Shown piece after piece: positions 1-9,254 of a stretch of 64,000 nt of DNA; the stretch's first letter is position 1, and the number at the start of each line of letters is the position of its first letter. Location of the stretch: positions 62,001 to 126,000 of the forward strand of contig JADKDR010000011.1 in assembly GCA_016714535.1 (NCBI GenBank). Reading direction: 5' to 3'. Both the position numbers and the translations under genes were made by a program. This stretch comes from Bacteroidota bacterium. Lineage in GTDB: Bacteria; Bacteroidota; Bacteroidia; AKYH767-A; OLB10. The notes beneath the pieces are model-generated. The model saw only the letters and a list, made by a program, of their open reading frames with translations, was not told the DNA's origin and searched no databases.

Positions 1-2381
1 ATTCACTGCTTGCATATATATTCTTTCTGCAGGTTCGTCAAATGTTCCATCCATATTAAAGTCTACCCACATTTTCGAAAGCATACTATTGACAGTGTTG
101 AATTCAAATGTCCATGTATATGAAACGTTTCCTGTAATGTTAGTTTGTAGGTTAGTGTAATCATTGTATGCAGGTCCTCCCTGACTGCCTGTTATATTTA
201 GCAATGTGTTTACACCAAAACGTTTGATATAGTCTCCTGCTGAGGTGCCAGTGGTGTATGTAGGAGTACAATAGGTTAGGGGAGTGCCGGTACATTGAGC
301 AATAGGATTGACTTCGATTTTTATTTGTGAACTGTCAATACAACTTTGATTAGTAGCAATAACTTTTATGGTATAATTGCCTAGCTGAGTAAAATTATAG
401 ACAAGCGAGTCTGCTTGAGCAACCAGATTATTATTTACAAACCATTGATACGTAAATCCAGGCTGTGGGGAATTTTTAAAAGTTAGGGTATCGTTCATAC
501 AAATGGTGGAGTCGTTTCCAAAGTTGAACTGGGGCGGGGCGATAAAATTAATCGTAGCGGAATCTGTGGAAAAACCGTTACAGCTATTAGTAACCGTAAC
601 TATATACGTAGCAGAAGTAGTTGCCGATATGGTTTGGGTAGTAGCGCCATTACTCCATAAATAGCTCATTCCCGGATTCCCGGCATCAAGCAACACACTT
701 TGCCCCTGGCAAAGCGTTTGATTAGCGCCAATGTTTAATAGTGGTGAGGGACATTCAATTTTTACCGAATCGCATAGCGTAAAAGAACCGCATGTATTTG
801 TTTTGGTTAAACAAACGTAGTAGGTTCCCACATTCAGATAAGCGTGTGTTGGATTTTTAAGGACGATGTGCCATTATCTCCAAAATTCCAACTCCACGAA
901 GTGCCTGATGGGTCGGGGTCATTAAAGATACCGGTTAGCAACATTGAAGTATGTGAAAAGTAATTGAATGTTCCGGTGCAGGTAGCTGTTACAAGTTTTT
1001 GGAAAGTGCTACTGCCGCAGGCAGTAGTTATCGTAAGCGATACCGGGTATGTGCCTTGCGCAGCATAGATATGTTGAGGGTTTTTTAAGCTGCTAAAACT
1101 ATTGTCGCCAAAATTCCATAAGTAAGTTGCAGCAGTATCGATTATACCAGTGAGCGATGTGTTTGTAAAATCAATGCCTGCTACTGTGTTTGCCAGGTTA
1201 GCCTGTTTCCACGTAAAACTTGCTGCCGGAGCAACACATCCCAGCGAATCAGTTTTTATTACAAGAGCATTATATATGAAGGTGCTATCGTAGGTAAGTC
1301 CACTCATTATAAATCCGCCATCGCTGCATTTTTCAAAACTATAAAGTACATCAGTATTTAATGTGCCGTAATTGCGTTGTGTAATGATGTTGTAATTATT
1401 ATCAATAAAAATAATTTTAAAGTCATAGCCACTCGTAGTATTCGAATCAATAACTGCTAACGCATAACCGTTATAAGTGGGCTTAAATCCAAATATATTG
1501 CCTTCGTTAGCATATGTAACTGTTTTAACTGTATCTCCATTCAAGTCAGTTTCCAATATCCAAAGATCATCTTTTCCTGTGGTGGGGTTTGGGAATTTTG
1601 CAGCAAGCAAATATCCTGTTGGTAGTGGAATAATATCCGTAATGGAAGTGTTTTTTATGGAGCCTCCTAAGCCCTTATCATATGTTTTTGACCATTTGAA
1701 TGTTGTATTGACATCGCGTTTGGTAAGCACCGCCCTATTGAGGTTAAAATCTTTTCCACCCATAATAATATCCCCTGCCGAATTTTCGATGATGGCTTCT
1801 AACCTGTGACTAGTGCCGAGCGAATATGTTTTCAAATTATTGCCCGCACTATCCGTTAGGCGTGCGTATCCGATTATAGAGGATATGCCAAAGCCAATCC
1901 CACCAAGTATGTAGTTATTATTGGCTGTTTCAAAAATATTTCCGGTTGCAAAATCCCAACAGCAAATTCCTGACGAAGTAAGGTTTTTCATAAAAACCTG
2001 ATTGCCGTTTAAATCTGTTTTAGCTAATAATAATTCATCATCGTAAATTTTATTTGGTTCGTTAAAGGCTCCTCCAATTACAAGTTCTCCTGCCTGCGTT
2101 ATCATTGCATTCGAAGCATTTTCAAGATAAAGAGGTTGTAAGAGTTCGTTGTGCAAAATTATGGAACCTGTGGAGTTAAGTTTTATCACCATGATGTTGC
2201 TGCCAACGCTATCATTAACTGTAGTAGCCAGCATATAGTCGCCTTGCGAAGTTTGCAATGCATAAACCCCCGAATAAGCAAAATCAAAAGGGATATTATT
2301 GTTGATGATTTTTACAAACGTTTGTGCATTTAAAGTTAACAGTGAGAACAAAACAAATGGAACGATTAGAATTTTTTTCAT
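1..2381 (-). CDS. Secreted PKD/GEVED-domain surface protein, runs off the window, one frameshift
   Basis: Exported protein, probably a T9SS cargo; its C-terminus lies outside the window. The start at 2381 gives a signal peptide (MKKILIVPFVLFSLLTLNAQ); an upstream in-frame start would only add an unlikely extension. Residues 20-400 are repeats of the form 'DLNGN...GGF...G', as in delta-60/WD-like propellers. Two PKD domains follow (YLWNFGDNSFSSLKNPQH and WSWNFGDNGTSSLK), then Ig-like segments ('VLLDAGNPGMSYLWSNGA', 'FTYQWFVNNN') and a GEVED domain ('YCTPTYTTGTSAGDYIKRF', 'MWVDFNMDGTFDEPAERI') at the edge. The frame stops at 834 inside the second PKD domain. Adding one T to the T5 run at 854-858 (one A on the coding strand) restores KNPTHAYLNVGTYYV and then 278 open codons to base 1. 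Adhesion or binding is inferred from domain types only. Confidence 0.85.
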
Positions 2382-2923
2382 GCGAAGACCTGAATTTAAA
2401 TAAGATATTAATTTTGTGCCAAGGTAAAGAATAAGCAGCAATCTTTTTTTCTGTCTTCAATAGTTTAACAAAAATGAATGGTTGCAAATGAAACGTGCTT
2501 ATATTTCGTTTAAGAAACCAAAGGATAATTTTACTATCATTCAAACATATTTAATTGAAAGAATTGGATTCACTTTTTTGCAAAAAGTGCTCATCAAATA
2601 TGAATCATTCAGAATTCTATTTATTCATATGGTTGACTTTATGACCCTAATGGATAAGGGTATTAGTCTAAGATATTTTTTAATACATACTAATTTCCAT
2701 GTGCTTTTCCATATAGTATGAGTATAAAGTTTTTTAGATAGCAATTCTCCCTTAAACCAGCTAAGGCAATTGCTTCAAAAGAGTAGTCGTCTATAAACAA
2801 CTGTAGCCCAGCTTAATATTTAAAATAAGAAAATAGGTTGTTTGTTTTTATTAATTCATACATTTGGTCTTACTTTATTAAGAAACGCACCTAAATCATT
2901 TAAACATAAAAAAATTAAAGCCA
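2382..2923. other. Intergenic, no gene seen
   Basis: This gap lies between divergently transcribed secreted-protein genes. Short open frames exist but have no family resemblance and no promoter match. It should hold both promoters. I found no exact TAnnTTTG element next to either start, no hairpin terminator and no tRNA-like sequence. Confidence 0.5.
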
Positions 2924-5074
2924 ATGAAAATCAGAATTACATTTTTATTTTTCGCAATTGTGCTCTCTTCAAATGCACAGAATACATGGTTACAAATGGC
3001 CAATTGTCCCGGAATTGCGCGAATGGGAGCATCATCATTTTCTATAGGTACTAAAGGATATGTTTGTGCTGGTGGCGATTTTAGTAGTACATTTTTTAGC
3101 GATGTATGGGAATATGATCCCATTTTGAATTCATGGACACAGAAGGCAAATGTACCCGGAACAGGACGTTACCGCGCAATGGCTGCATCAATAGGCAGTA
3201 AGGGATATTTATGCGGAGGTTACAATGGAACTACGTTTAACGATTTATATGAGTTTGATCCGGTTGCAAATACATGGACTGCGAAAGCATCTATGGGAAT
3301 GGGTAGTCTTTTTGGTGGTGTTGGTATGGCTATAGGTTCAAAGTTTTATGTAGGTACTGGAACGAGCAGCGGCTATCAAAAAATATTTTGGGCGTATGAC
3401 CCCGGTACAAATGCATGGACGCAGAAAGCTGACTTTGGAGGAGCAGCAAAAATATACGCTTCAGGCTTATCCATAAATGGAAAAGGCTACTTGGGTCTTG
3501 GTGGTGAAATTACAAATATCGGAATTGGAAAAAATGATTGGTGGGAGTATGATACGCTACTTAATAATTGGACTCAAAAAGCAAATAAACCGGGCCTTGG
3601 TTTAACAGAGGCAAATACCTTTACCATGGGCGATTATGGATATGTAGTTATTGGTTCTAATAATTGGGGTTCAGTTTGTACCAATCAACTTTATCAATAT
3701 GACCCTGTAGCGGACTCATGGACTGCATTAGCCAACTTTCCGGGTGGAAACCGTGAACATGGTATTGCCTTCGTTGTAGATTGTAAAGCATATGTGGGCC
3801 ATGGCTTTGAGAATGATAATTTCTCAACGCTAAGCAACGACTTATGGGAATATACACCTCCGGCACCTTGTGGCAATCAGCCACCTATAGCTGCCTTTTT
3901 TAGCAGTGACACTACTATTTGCGAAGGTGCATGCATTGATTTTACAAGTACTGCTTTAGGCGCGCCCACGTTATATGCATGGAGTTTTCCAGGAGCAAGT
4001 ACTACGACTTCGTACAACGCAAATCCCACTTCGATTTGTTATAATACAGCCGGCACCTATGATGTTGAGTTTATCGTATGTAATAATGTTGGTTGCGATA
4101 CGGTGCTCATGCCTGGATTTATTACCGTTGTTGCAAATCCTCCTCAGGTTTCATTGACTGTTTCGGGCGATACCATTTTCTCTAACGGAGCATTTGCAAA
4201 CTCCTGGTATCAGGTTGGGAATGTACAGGTATTGGGCAATGGAAGTTATTATTTGCCCAATCAATCGGGTTCTTTCTATTCCATTATATGTAATGTTAAC
4301 GGTTGCTGTATTAGTAGCGATACTGTACAATTTACAGTTTCGGTTCTGCCAATCGTAAATATATCGAGTACCGATACGCTTTTTTGTGAAAAACAATGTG
4401 TCGATTTTTTCGACCTTTCACAAAACAATCCTACTTCGTGGAGTTGGACGTTTACCAATGCAGCTCCAAGTTCGAGCACCGCGCAGAATCCAATAGGTAT
4501 TTGTTTCAATAACTATGGCAGTTATAATGTTACATTAGTTGCTTGTAATGGTGCAGGCTGTGATAGTGTTACCTTTTCCAGTTTTATTACAAGTTTTCAA
4601 AATCCCCCCAAGCCAACTATAACACTTAGTAATGATACCCTGTATTCTTCGCCCGGTGTTTCCTATGCATGGTATGAAGTTTCTAATCCTACAGTAGTGT
4701 TAAGTACCTTGCCGTATTATGTGTTTACGCAGGATGGAAACTATTATGTGATTATTACCGATAGTAATGGTTGTGCTTCTGCTGCAGATGCATATACAAT
4801 TCATGTTGGACTATACGAAAACAACTTGTTACAACAAGTTCAAATCACACCCAATCCGGCTAATGATTGGATAAAAATTGTTTTGCCCGATGGCTTAATA
4901 CAGCAAAATACCGAAGTCCGAATGTTTGATAATGTGGGAAAATTGGTAGCTAACAAAAAGTTGACGGATGTTGCCACGTTAATAGAAACCAAATTATTTG
5001 CAGAAGGAATTTATACCATACATTTGGAAGCAAAAGGAAAGTTATATTCCCGCAAGGTTACAATTGCTCATTAA
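2924..5074 (+). CDS. Secreted kelch-propeller protein with PKD domains and T9SS type A sorting domain
   Basis: 716 aa. Signal peptide MKIRITFLFFAIVLSSNAQ. Residues about 20-315 form six kelch-like blades, each with 'KGYV.GG' followed by 'W.YDP..N.WT.KA' (for example SDVWEYDPILNSWTQKANVPG). PKD-like domains follow: one around 330-410 ('DFTSTALGAPTLYAWSFPGA') and one around 480-560 ('LFCEKQCVDFFDLSQNNPTS'). Residues about 640-716 are a T9SS type A sorting domain ('ITPNPANDWIKI' to 'GIYTIHLEAKGKLYSRKVTI'). It should cross the outer membrane by the type IX system and be attached or released at the surface; the ligand is unknown. The second PKD module is closely related to modules in the genes at 6195-8300 and 49517-50896. 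It converges with the deacetylase gene, with only 12 bases between their stop codons. Confidence 0.9.
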   Translation: MKIRITFLFFAIVLSSNAQNTWLQMANCPGIARMGASSFSIGTKGYVCAGGDFSSTFFSDVWEYDPILNSWTQKANVPGTGRYRAMAASIGSKGYLCGGYNGTTFNDLYEFDPVANTWTAKASMGMGSLFGGVGMAIGSKFYVGTGTSSGYQKIFWAYDPGTNAWTQKADFGGAAKIYASGLSINGKGYLGLGGEITNIGIGKNDWWEYDTLLNNWTQKANKPGLGLTEANTFTMGDYGYVVIGSNNWGSVCTNQLYQYDPVADSWTALANFPGGNREHGIAFVVDCKAYVGHGFENDNFSTLSNDLWEYTPPAPCGNQPPIAAFFSSDTTICEGACIDFTSTALGAPTLYAWSFPGASTTTSYNANPTSICYNTAGTYDVEFIVCNNVGCDTVLMPGFITVVANPPQVSLTVSGDTIFSNGAFANSWYQVGNVQVLGNGSYYLPNQSGSFYSIICNVNGCCISSDTVQFTVSVLPIVNISSTDTLFCEKQCVDFFDLSQNNPTSWSWTFTNAAPSSSTAQNPIGICFNNYGSYNVTLVACNGAGCDSVTFSSFITSFQNPPKPTITLSNDTLYSSPGVSYAWYEVSNPTVVLSTLPYYVFTQDGNYYVIITDSNGCASAADAYTIHVGLYENNLLQQVQITPNPANDWIKIVLPDGLIQQNTEVRMFDNVGKLVANKKLTDVATLIETKLFAEGIYTIHLEAKGKLYSRKVTIAH

Positions 5075-5086
5075 AAAATTGGAGTA

Positions 5087-5983
5087 CTAATATGCCAACT
5101 GAGCAGACACTTGTTTGTTTGTAAGATTTATTTGAGGGCAAGAGTTCCAGTCAATAGTATTGACTGCATCAGTAATATCAGTAAATTGATATTTCTTTAA
5201 AATGTAAATTAACTTTTGCTCGCAATTTTTTACACCATAATAGCATAAAAGTTTTCGCAATAGGGGCAAGTCATTAATTGCCGGGTGATTTTTATCAAAT
5301 TCACGTGGGTGAAAGTAAGACAATGAATAATCTGAATTGGCAAATAATCGCTCAAGCACCAAGGAGGGAATAAGCCTGAACCATCCACCACCTGCATAAG
5401 CAACCTTATTACCAAACATTGAAAAACTGCTCATGGGCAATTCTTTAATAACTGCATTATCGGTAATAATTTTTGCAGGTTTGGTTAAACTAGTAAAAGT
5501 GCTACCATCATTATAACCATAACAAGTGGAAGACACACTGCTGTCAACCTTTATACCAGACTTTGCAAGTATGTCGAAAGCCCAACTTACCGATGGCACA
5601 AGAGAGAAACCAGGAGCTCGGTACATGGTAATTGCTTTTCCCGAAAGTTGTTCTAGTTTACTTATCGATGAAATTAAATCATTTTCAAATTCGCGTTTGT
5701 TTTGATGCCAGATAATTTGGTGCTGATCGCTATGAGAACCTATCTCAAATCCTAACGCAGAAATCTTTTTAACTAGGTGTGGGTATTTATCGGCAATCCA
5801 ACCAACCACAAAAAAGGTAGCTTTCATGTTGTTCTCTTGTAAAATGCGGAAGATAATTTCCATGTTTCCTTCTATCCTGCTCTCGAGTGAATTCCATTTA
5901 TCGGGATGAATAGAATCAAGGCTGTCTAAAATGTGAAACCATTCTTCAATGTCGAATGTCAAAATATTTTTTGCGTTTGCCAT
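5087..5983 (-). CDS. Polysaccharide deacetylase family protein (NodB fold, DUF3473-like tail)
   Basis: 298 aa, no signal peptide seen. NodB-type metal-dependent deacetylases remove N- or O-acetyl groups from glycans. Visible motifs: catalytic/metal acidic motif LTFDIEEWFH near residue 10, HSDQH metal-binding pair near residue 93, and YRAPGFS near residue 130. The C-terminal part has YAGGGWFRLIP and YFHPREFD, the pattern of the DUF3473 tail in the deacetylases of exopolysaccharide/XrtA-type loci. No glycosyltransferase or polymerase gene is nearby, so its substrate cannot be read from context. The cytoplasmic look fits that subfamily, but a glycan lipid intermediate as substrate is inference. 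Confidence 0.88.
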   Translation of the reverse strand: MANAKNILTFDIEEWFHILDSLDSIHPDKWNSLESRIEGNMEIIFRILQENNMKATFFVVGWIADKYPHLVKKISALGFEIGSHSDQHQIIWHQNKREFENDLISSISKLEQLSGKAITMYRAPGFSLVPSVSWAFDILAKSGIKVDSSVSSTCYGYNDGSTFTSLTKPAKIITDNAVIKELPMSSFSMFGNKVAYAGGGWFRLIPSLVLERLFANSDYSLSYFHPREFDKNHPAINDLPLLRKLLCYYGVKNCEQKLIYILKKYQFTDITDAVNTIDWNSCPQINLTNKQVSAQLAY

Positions 5984-6000
5984 ACTTTTTCCTAGGGTAA

Positions 6001-6008
6001 CAAAAATA
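6001..6008 (-). promoter_or_regulatory. Possible -7 element for the deacetylase gene
   Basis: TATTTTTG on the minus strand matches the Bacteroidota -7 consensus TAnnTTTG, 17 bases upstream of the ATG at 5983. No TTG was found at the expected -33 distance, so support is weak. Confidence 0.35.
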
Positions 6009-6121
6009 TGTGCTCAGGTCTTTGATGTAGTATAGGGCAGGACCAATTTACTAACATACATTATGTTAATAATGGCGAAGCTAAAATTGAGCAAGTAATT
6101 TTAGGAAATTCATTGTATTCT

Positions 6122-6143
6122 CCCCTCTCCTGAAGGAGAGGGG
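6122..6143. repeat. Strong 9-bp GC-rich hairpin, possible terminator or dispersed palindrome
   Basis: CCCCTCTCC, loop TGAA, GGAGAGGGG is a perfect 9-bp stem, followed by GCCGGGGGAGAGG, which partly repeats the right arm. It sits in the gap downstream of the kelch gene at 6195-8300 (minus). It has no U-tract on either strand, so it is not a standard intrinsic terminator. It stands out against the A+T-rich surroundings and looks like a dispersed intergenic palindrome. Confidence 0.6.
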
Positions 6144-6194
6144 CCGGGGGAGAGGTTTACATCGCTGTTCGACAAACCATGGGTTGCTAATGGA

Positions 6195-8300
6195 CTAGTG
6201 ATGTTTTATAAACCTGCGATTAATGGTCGAACTTTTTGTTTGCAAATGCAAATAATACATCCCTACAGCTAAATCTGAAACATCAATTATTTGGCGATTT
6301 GCATTTGAGCTGCTTGTGATGCTTTTAATAACCCTTCCTTGTTGATCTGTTATAGACAAGTTATTTATTGCTTGCGAGATGATGTTCCAATCCACAGTTA
6401 ATGCATCATTTGCAGGATTTGGAAATAACTGAATGTGATGTTCATTATTCTCGCTTACATTATTTACTGCGAAAACATCGCTAGCGGTTTGACAACCATT
6501 GGTGTCAGTAATGATAACATAGTAGTTGCCAAGTTGCATTGGCGTATAACACTGCCCGTTAGCATTTGCAATTAGTGTGTTGTTATAAAACCACTGGTAT
6601 GCAACCGCAGGGTCACTGCAAAGATCTGTTCCATTAAAAGTCAAATTTGGCTTTGGTGGATTGGGAACCACAGATATAAAACTTACCAATGTTAAAGAGT
6701 CACTTCCGGCACCATTACTTATAACTAATGTAACCGGAAAAGATCCATAGGTTGCATAATATATACCGGAAGGATTTTGCAAGGTAGAAGATGATGGCAC
6801 AGCACCTGTAAAAGTCCACGACCAGGTTGAAGGGTTGCCACTGCTTAAATCAAAAAAGTCGATGGCAGATTTTTCGCAGAGAATAGTGTCACTTGATTCA
6901 AATGCGCATACAGGCAATGCAGGTACTGTTGAGCAATTAAAATTGTATTGTATACAAGCCGTATCTAACTGATATTTCCAAATATCATTTCGCATTTGAA
7001 AACTGGAATTTGTACCACCGAACAGCCAAAAATTATTTTGTTTATCCATCCATGCGTAAGCGCCTTGCCTTGCCGGAGGTTTGTTGGTTGGTGACGAAAC
7101 ACCTTTGATACCATAACTGTAGCCGCTGCTCTGTAACGTAGTGTCGCCACTAAGCAAGGTCCATTCATAATTACTCGAATTAAAATGCCAGAAATCACCT
7201 AATATAGCTGTTTGCGCTAATCCGTGGTTACCTCCAAACATCCACATATTGTGGCAGGCATCTTCGGTAGAAGAACTGTTTTCAAAACGTGTAGTAGGAA
7301 CTTTATTAAAATCAGGATCGCAGGTAGCGCCATAATTACCTGTTGTTATTACATTTGAAGTGCCGCCTACCCATGTAAACAAATTCGTATTTATATCAAA
7401 AAGCCAAACATCGTTGTAGGTATCATTGGTTACTGCATCATTGTGCATTCCACCAAACATATAAAGTCCATTATTAGCATCTTTCCAGCTGGTATAGGTA
7501 TTGCGACAACCAGGGTAATTAGTAGCAGCAGCAATATATTTGGCGCCCCAATTTGGGAATACAGCGGCAAGCGTGCTCCCTGCCATAAAAGTCCATTCAT
7601 TGGTAACCACATTATATTGCCAAAGGTCGCCACCTTCTCCAAAATTAAGGTATCCGCCATATAGCCATAAGTTACCGGTACTATCAACCCAGGTAGCACT
7701 GCATTCATGCCGTGCAGGTGGCAGGTTGTTTGGTGATGGAACTCCCTTCACCCCGAAATTTCCATTGGTACCATTTTGAGGGCCATGCATCCAAGTCCAG
7801 TTATTTGTTGTAATATTATACATCCACAAGTCATTAAGATCGCCACCATTGGCACCATTGCCGCCAAACATCCAAAGACGATTTTGTTTATCTGTCCAAC
7901 ATGAAGGTGCCCATGCGCGAAGTCCCGGTGTATTGTTTACATTGGCTACTCCCTTGGTGCCAAATACAGGAGATATTCCATAAGCCCCTCCGGGACCTTT
8001 TATCCATGTCCACTCTGCTGTGGCCGGATTAAATTTCCACATATCAGCATATACATTCAAAAAGCCATCATGCTGTCCTCCATAAAGCCAAAAGTTGCCG
8101 GCAGTATCGGTCCACCAGGCACCTTCATACACGGCACCAGGAGTATTGCCGGGTGCTGGTATGCCTTGAGTTCCATGTACCGGCATTCCAGCCAAATTTG
8201 ATGTACCATTCATCCATATCCATTCGCCAGGCTGAGCATTTGTTGGAATAGCGTATACTAGTATAGTTACAAGAACCGAAGCAAAGTATTTTAATTTCAT
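6195..8300 (-). CDS. Secreted kelch-propeller protein with one PKD domain and T9SS type A sorting domain
   Basis: 701 aa from the ATG at 8300; the earlier in-frame ATG (8330) would put ten polar residues before the signal peptide MKLKYFASVLVTILVYAIPTNA. Residues about 25-450 carry six propeller repeats with the pattern 'W.D..GN.WL.GG....NDLW.YN..TN.WTW..G', the galactose-oxidase-like kelch variant common in Bacteroidota and myxobacteria. A PKD domain follows ('LCEKSAIDFFDLSSGNPSTW'), then an Ig-like stretch ('AYQWFYNNTLIANANGQCY') and a type A sorting domain ('IQLFPNPANDALTVDW' to 'VGMYYLHLQTKSSTINRRF'). Likely surface-displayed through T9SS; ligand unknown. It shares its PKD module with 2924-5074 and 49517-50896 but has a different propeller repeat type. 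Confidence 0.9.
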   Translation of the reverse strand: MKLKYFASVLVTILVYAIPTNAQPGEWIWMNGTSNLAGMPVHGTQGIPAPGNTPGAVYEGAWWTDTAGNFWLYGGQHDGFLNVYADMWKFNPATAEWTWIKGPGGAYGISPVFGTKGVANVNNTPGLRAWAPSCWTDKQNRLWMFGGNGANGGDLNDLWMYNITTNNWTWMHGPQNGTNGNFGVKGVPSPNNLPPARHECSATWVDSTGNLWLYGGYLNFGEGGDLWQYNVVTNEWTFMAGSTLAAVFPNWGAKYIAAATNYPGCRNTYTSWKDANNGLYMFGGMHNDAVTNDTYNDVWLFDINTNLFTWVGGTSNVITTGNYGATCDPDFNKVPTTRFENSSSTEDACHNMWMFGGNHGLAQTAILGDFWHFNSSNYEWTLLSGDTTLQSSGYSYGIKGVSSPTNKPPARQGAYAWMDKQNNFWLFGGTNSSFQMRNDIWKYQLDTACIQYNFNCSTVPALPVCAFESSDTILCEKSAIDFFDLSSGNPSTWSWTFTGAVPSSSTLQNPSGIYYATYGSFPVTLVISNGAGSDSLTLVSFISVVPNPPKPNLTFNGTDLCSDPAVAYQWFYNNTLIANANGQCYTPMQLGNYYVIITDTNGCQTASDVFAVNNVSENNEHHIQLFPNPANDALTVDWNIISQAINNLSITDQQGRVIKSITSSSNANRQIIDVSDLAVGMYYLHLQTKSSTINRRFIKHH

Positions 8301-8367
8301 ATCGTGATTGTGTTTGCTATTTTTTACCAAGTTGTTGTGTTGCTGTTTATATTGGTTTTAAGCGGGC

Positions 8368-8802
8368 TCAGTTTGATTCAACAAAGTTTATAAAATCGGT
8401 AAGATGTTTTAACGATTGCTTTTTAAATGCAGCCGGCATTAGCCAGCCTATAAGTTTCATCATCCCTTTCAACTGAAACTCCTGTTCTGTAATATGCCTG
8501 GTTTTATTATCTGTAATTTTTTCAAATTTATTGATAACAATATTGAAAACATCTTTGGCTTCATAGGTGCTTGCAGACTCATGTGGAAGATTTCGGTTAG
8601 TGATGGTTTCTATCATTTCAATTTCGCGTGAGCCCGTTTTAAATTTTATTTTTGACTTAGCCCCCAACTGCCCGGGAATGCCGCTTATATGCTCAATGCT
8701 TTGTAAACCCTGCATCCACTTACTTAAATTTTCTGGGTTGTCAAAAGCTGCAATTACTTGGGCAATAGGACGGTCTATTTCTATTGATACGCTATATTTC
8801 AT
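8368..8802 (-). CDS. SRPBCC (START/polyketide-cyclase-like) family protein
   Basis: 144 aa, soluble. It opens with the SRPBCC pattern MKYSVSIEIDRPIAQVIAAFDNPENLSKWMQG-like (beta strand, then the small helices with 'F.NPENL.KWM'). The central strands contain 'GAKSKIKFKTGSREIEMIETI', and it ends with the long helix 'FKKQSLKHLTDFINFVE'. Family members bind hydrophobic ligands in a deep cavity; the ligand is not predictable here. It is probably monocistronic: an intrinsic terminator for the upstream rpoZ gene lies between the two, and its own -7 element is visible upstream. Confidence 0.8.
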   Translation of the reverse strand: MKYSVSIEIDRPIAQVIAAFDNPENLSKWMQGLQSIEHISGIPGQLGAKSKIKFKTGSREIEMIETITNRNLPHESASTYEAKDVFNIVINKFEKITDNKTRHITEQEFQLKGMMKLIGWLMPAAFKKQSLKHLTDFINFVESN

Positions 8803-8830
8803 TTGAATTAGATGCTGGTTAAAGGTTTTA

Positions 8831-8838
8831 CAAAGTTA
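8831..8838 (-). promoter_or_regulatory. -7 promoter element for the SRPBCC gene
   Basis: TAACTTTG on the minus strand matches TAnnTTTG exactly and lies 28 bases upstream of the ATG at 8802. No clear TTG is present 17-22 bases further upstream. Confidence 0.45.
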
Positions 8839-8879
8839 TAAATATTCAATTCCAAAAAAACTTAAACTCATACTTAGAC

Positions 8880-8907
8880 AAAAAAAAACGGCTGAAATTT
8901 ATTCAGC
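8880..8907 (-). terminator. Intrinsic terminator downstream of rpoZ
   Basis: Read on the minus strand: GCTGAA, loop TAAAT, TTCAGC, then CG and nine T. The stem is 6 bp with a U-tract, and it lies 25 bases after the rpoZ stop codon. Confidence 0.65.
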
Positions 8908-8932
8908 AGTTTCAACATTCTTTTAAGATAAA

Positions 8933-9241
8933 TTACGATTCCTTACTCGGATTTCGATGATATATTTTGTTATCCATAAATTCGCTCAACGAAACCAAAG
9001 TTGCCTTTGGTTGACGCTCATAGTATTTAGAAATCTCAATTTGCTCACGATTTTCGAATACTTCTTCTAGGTTATCTGAATGCGATTGGAATTCGTTTAA
9101 TTTCTCGCTCAACTCTTCTTTTACTTTAGCCGATATCTGATTAGAGCGCTTTGCAATTATTGCAATGCTTTCGTACAGGTTTGCGGTTTTCTTTTCAAAA
9201 TCTACCAGGTTTCTGGTAATAATTTCATTTGGTACGCTCAT
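8933..9241 (-). CDS. rpoZ: RNA polymerase omega subunit, Bacteroidota type
   Basis: 102 aa. The segment NLYESIAIIAKRSNQIS is the conserved omega/Rpb6 helix pair in its Bacteroidota form, where 'YE...I...R..QI' contacts the beta-prime subunit and helps core assembly. The charged C-terminal half (residues 40-102) is typical of the longer Bacteroidota omega. It starts 13 bases after bamD on the same strand, the usual gene order in the phylum (bamD-rpoZ-coaBC), which supports the call. Here coaBC does not follow; an SRPBCC gene does, behind a terminator. Confidence 0.85.
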   Translation of the reverse strand: MSVPNEIITRNLVDFEKKTANLYESIAIIAKRSNQISAKVKEELSEKLNEFQSHSDNLEEVFENREQIEISKYYERQPKATLVSLSEFMDNKIYHRNPSKES

Positions 9242-9254
9242 TTTATTTATGTTA

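Noticed and set aside
2482..3054. Short plus-strand open frames (for example 2482-2721 and 2842-3054)
   Set aside because: No promoter, signal or homology pattern. The second overlaps the real start of the kelch gene in another frame.
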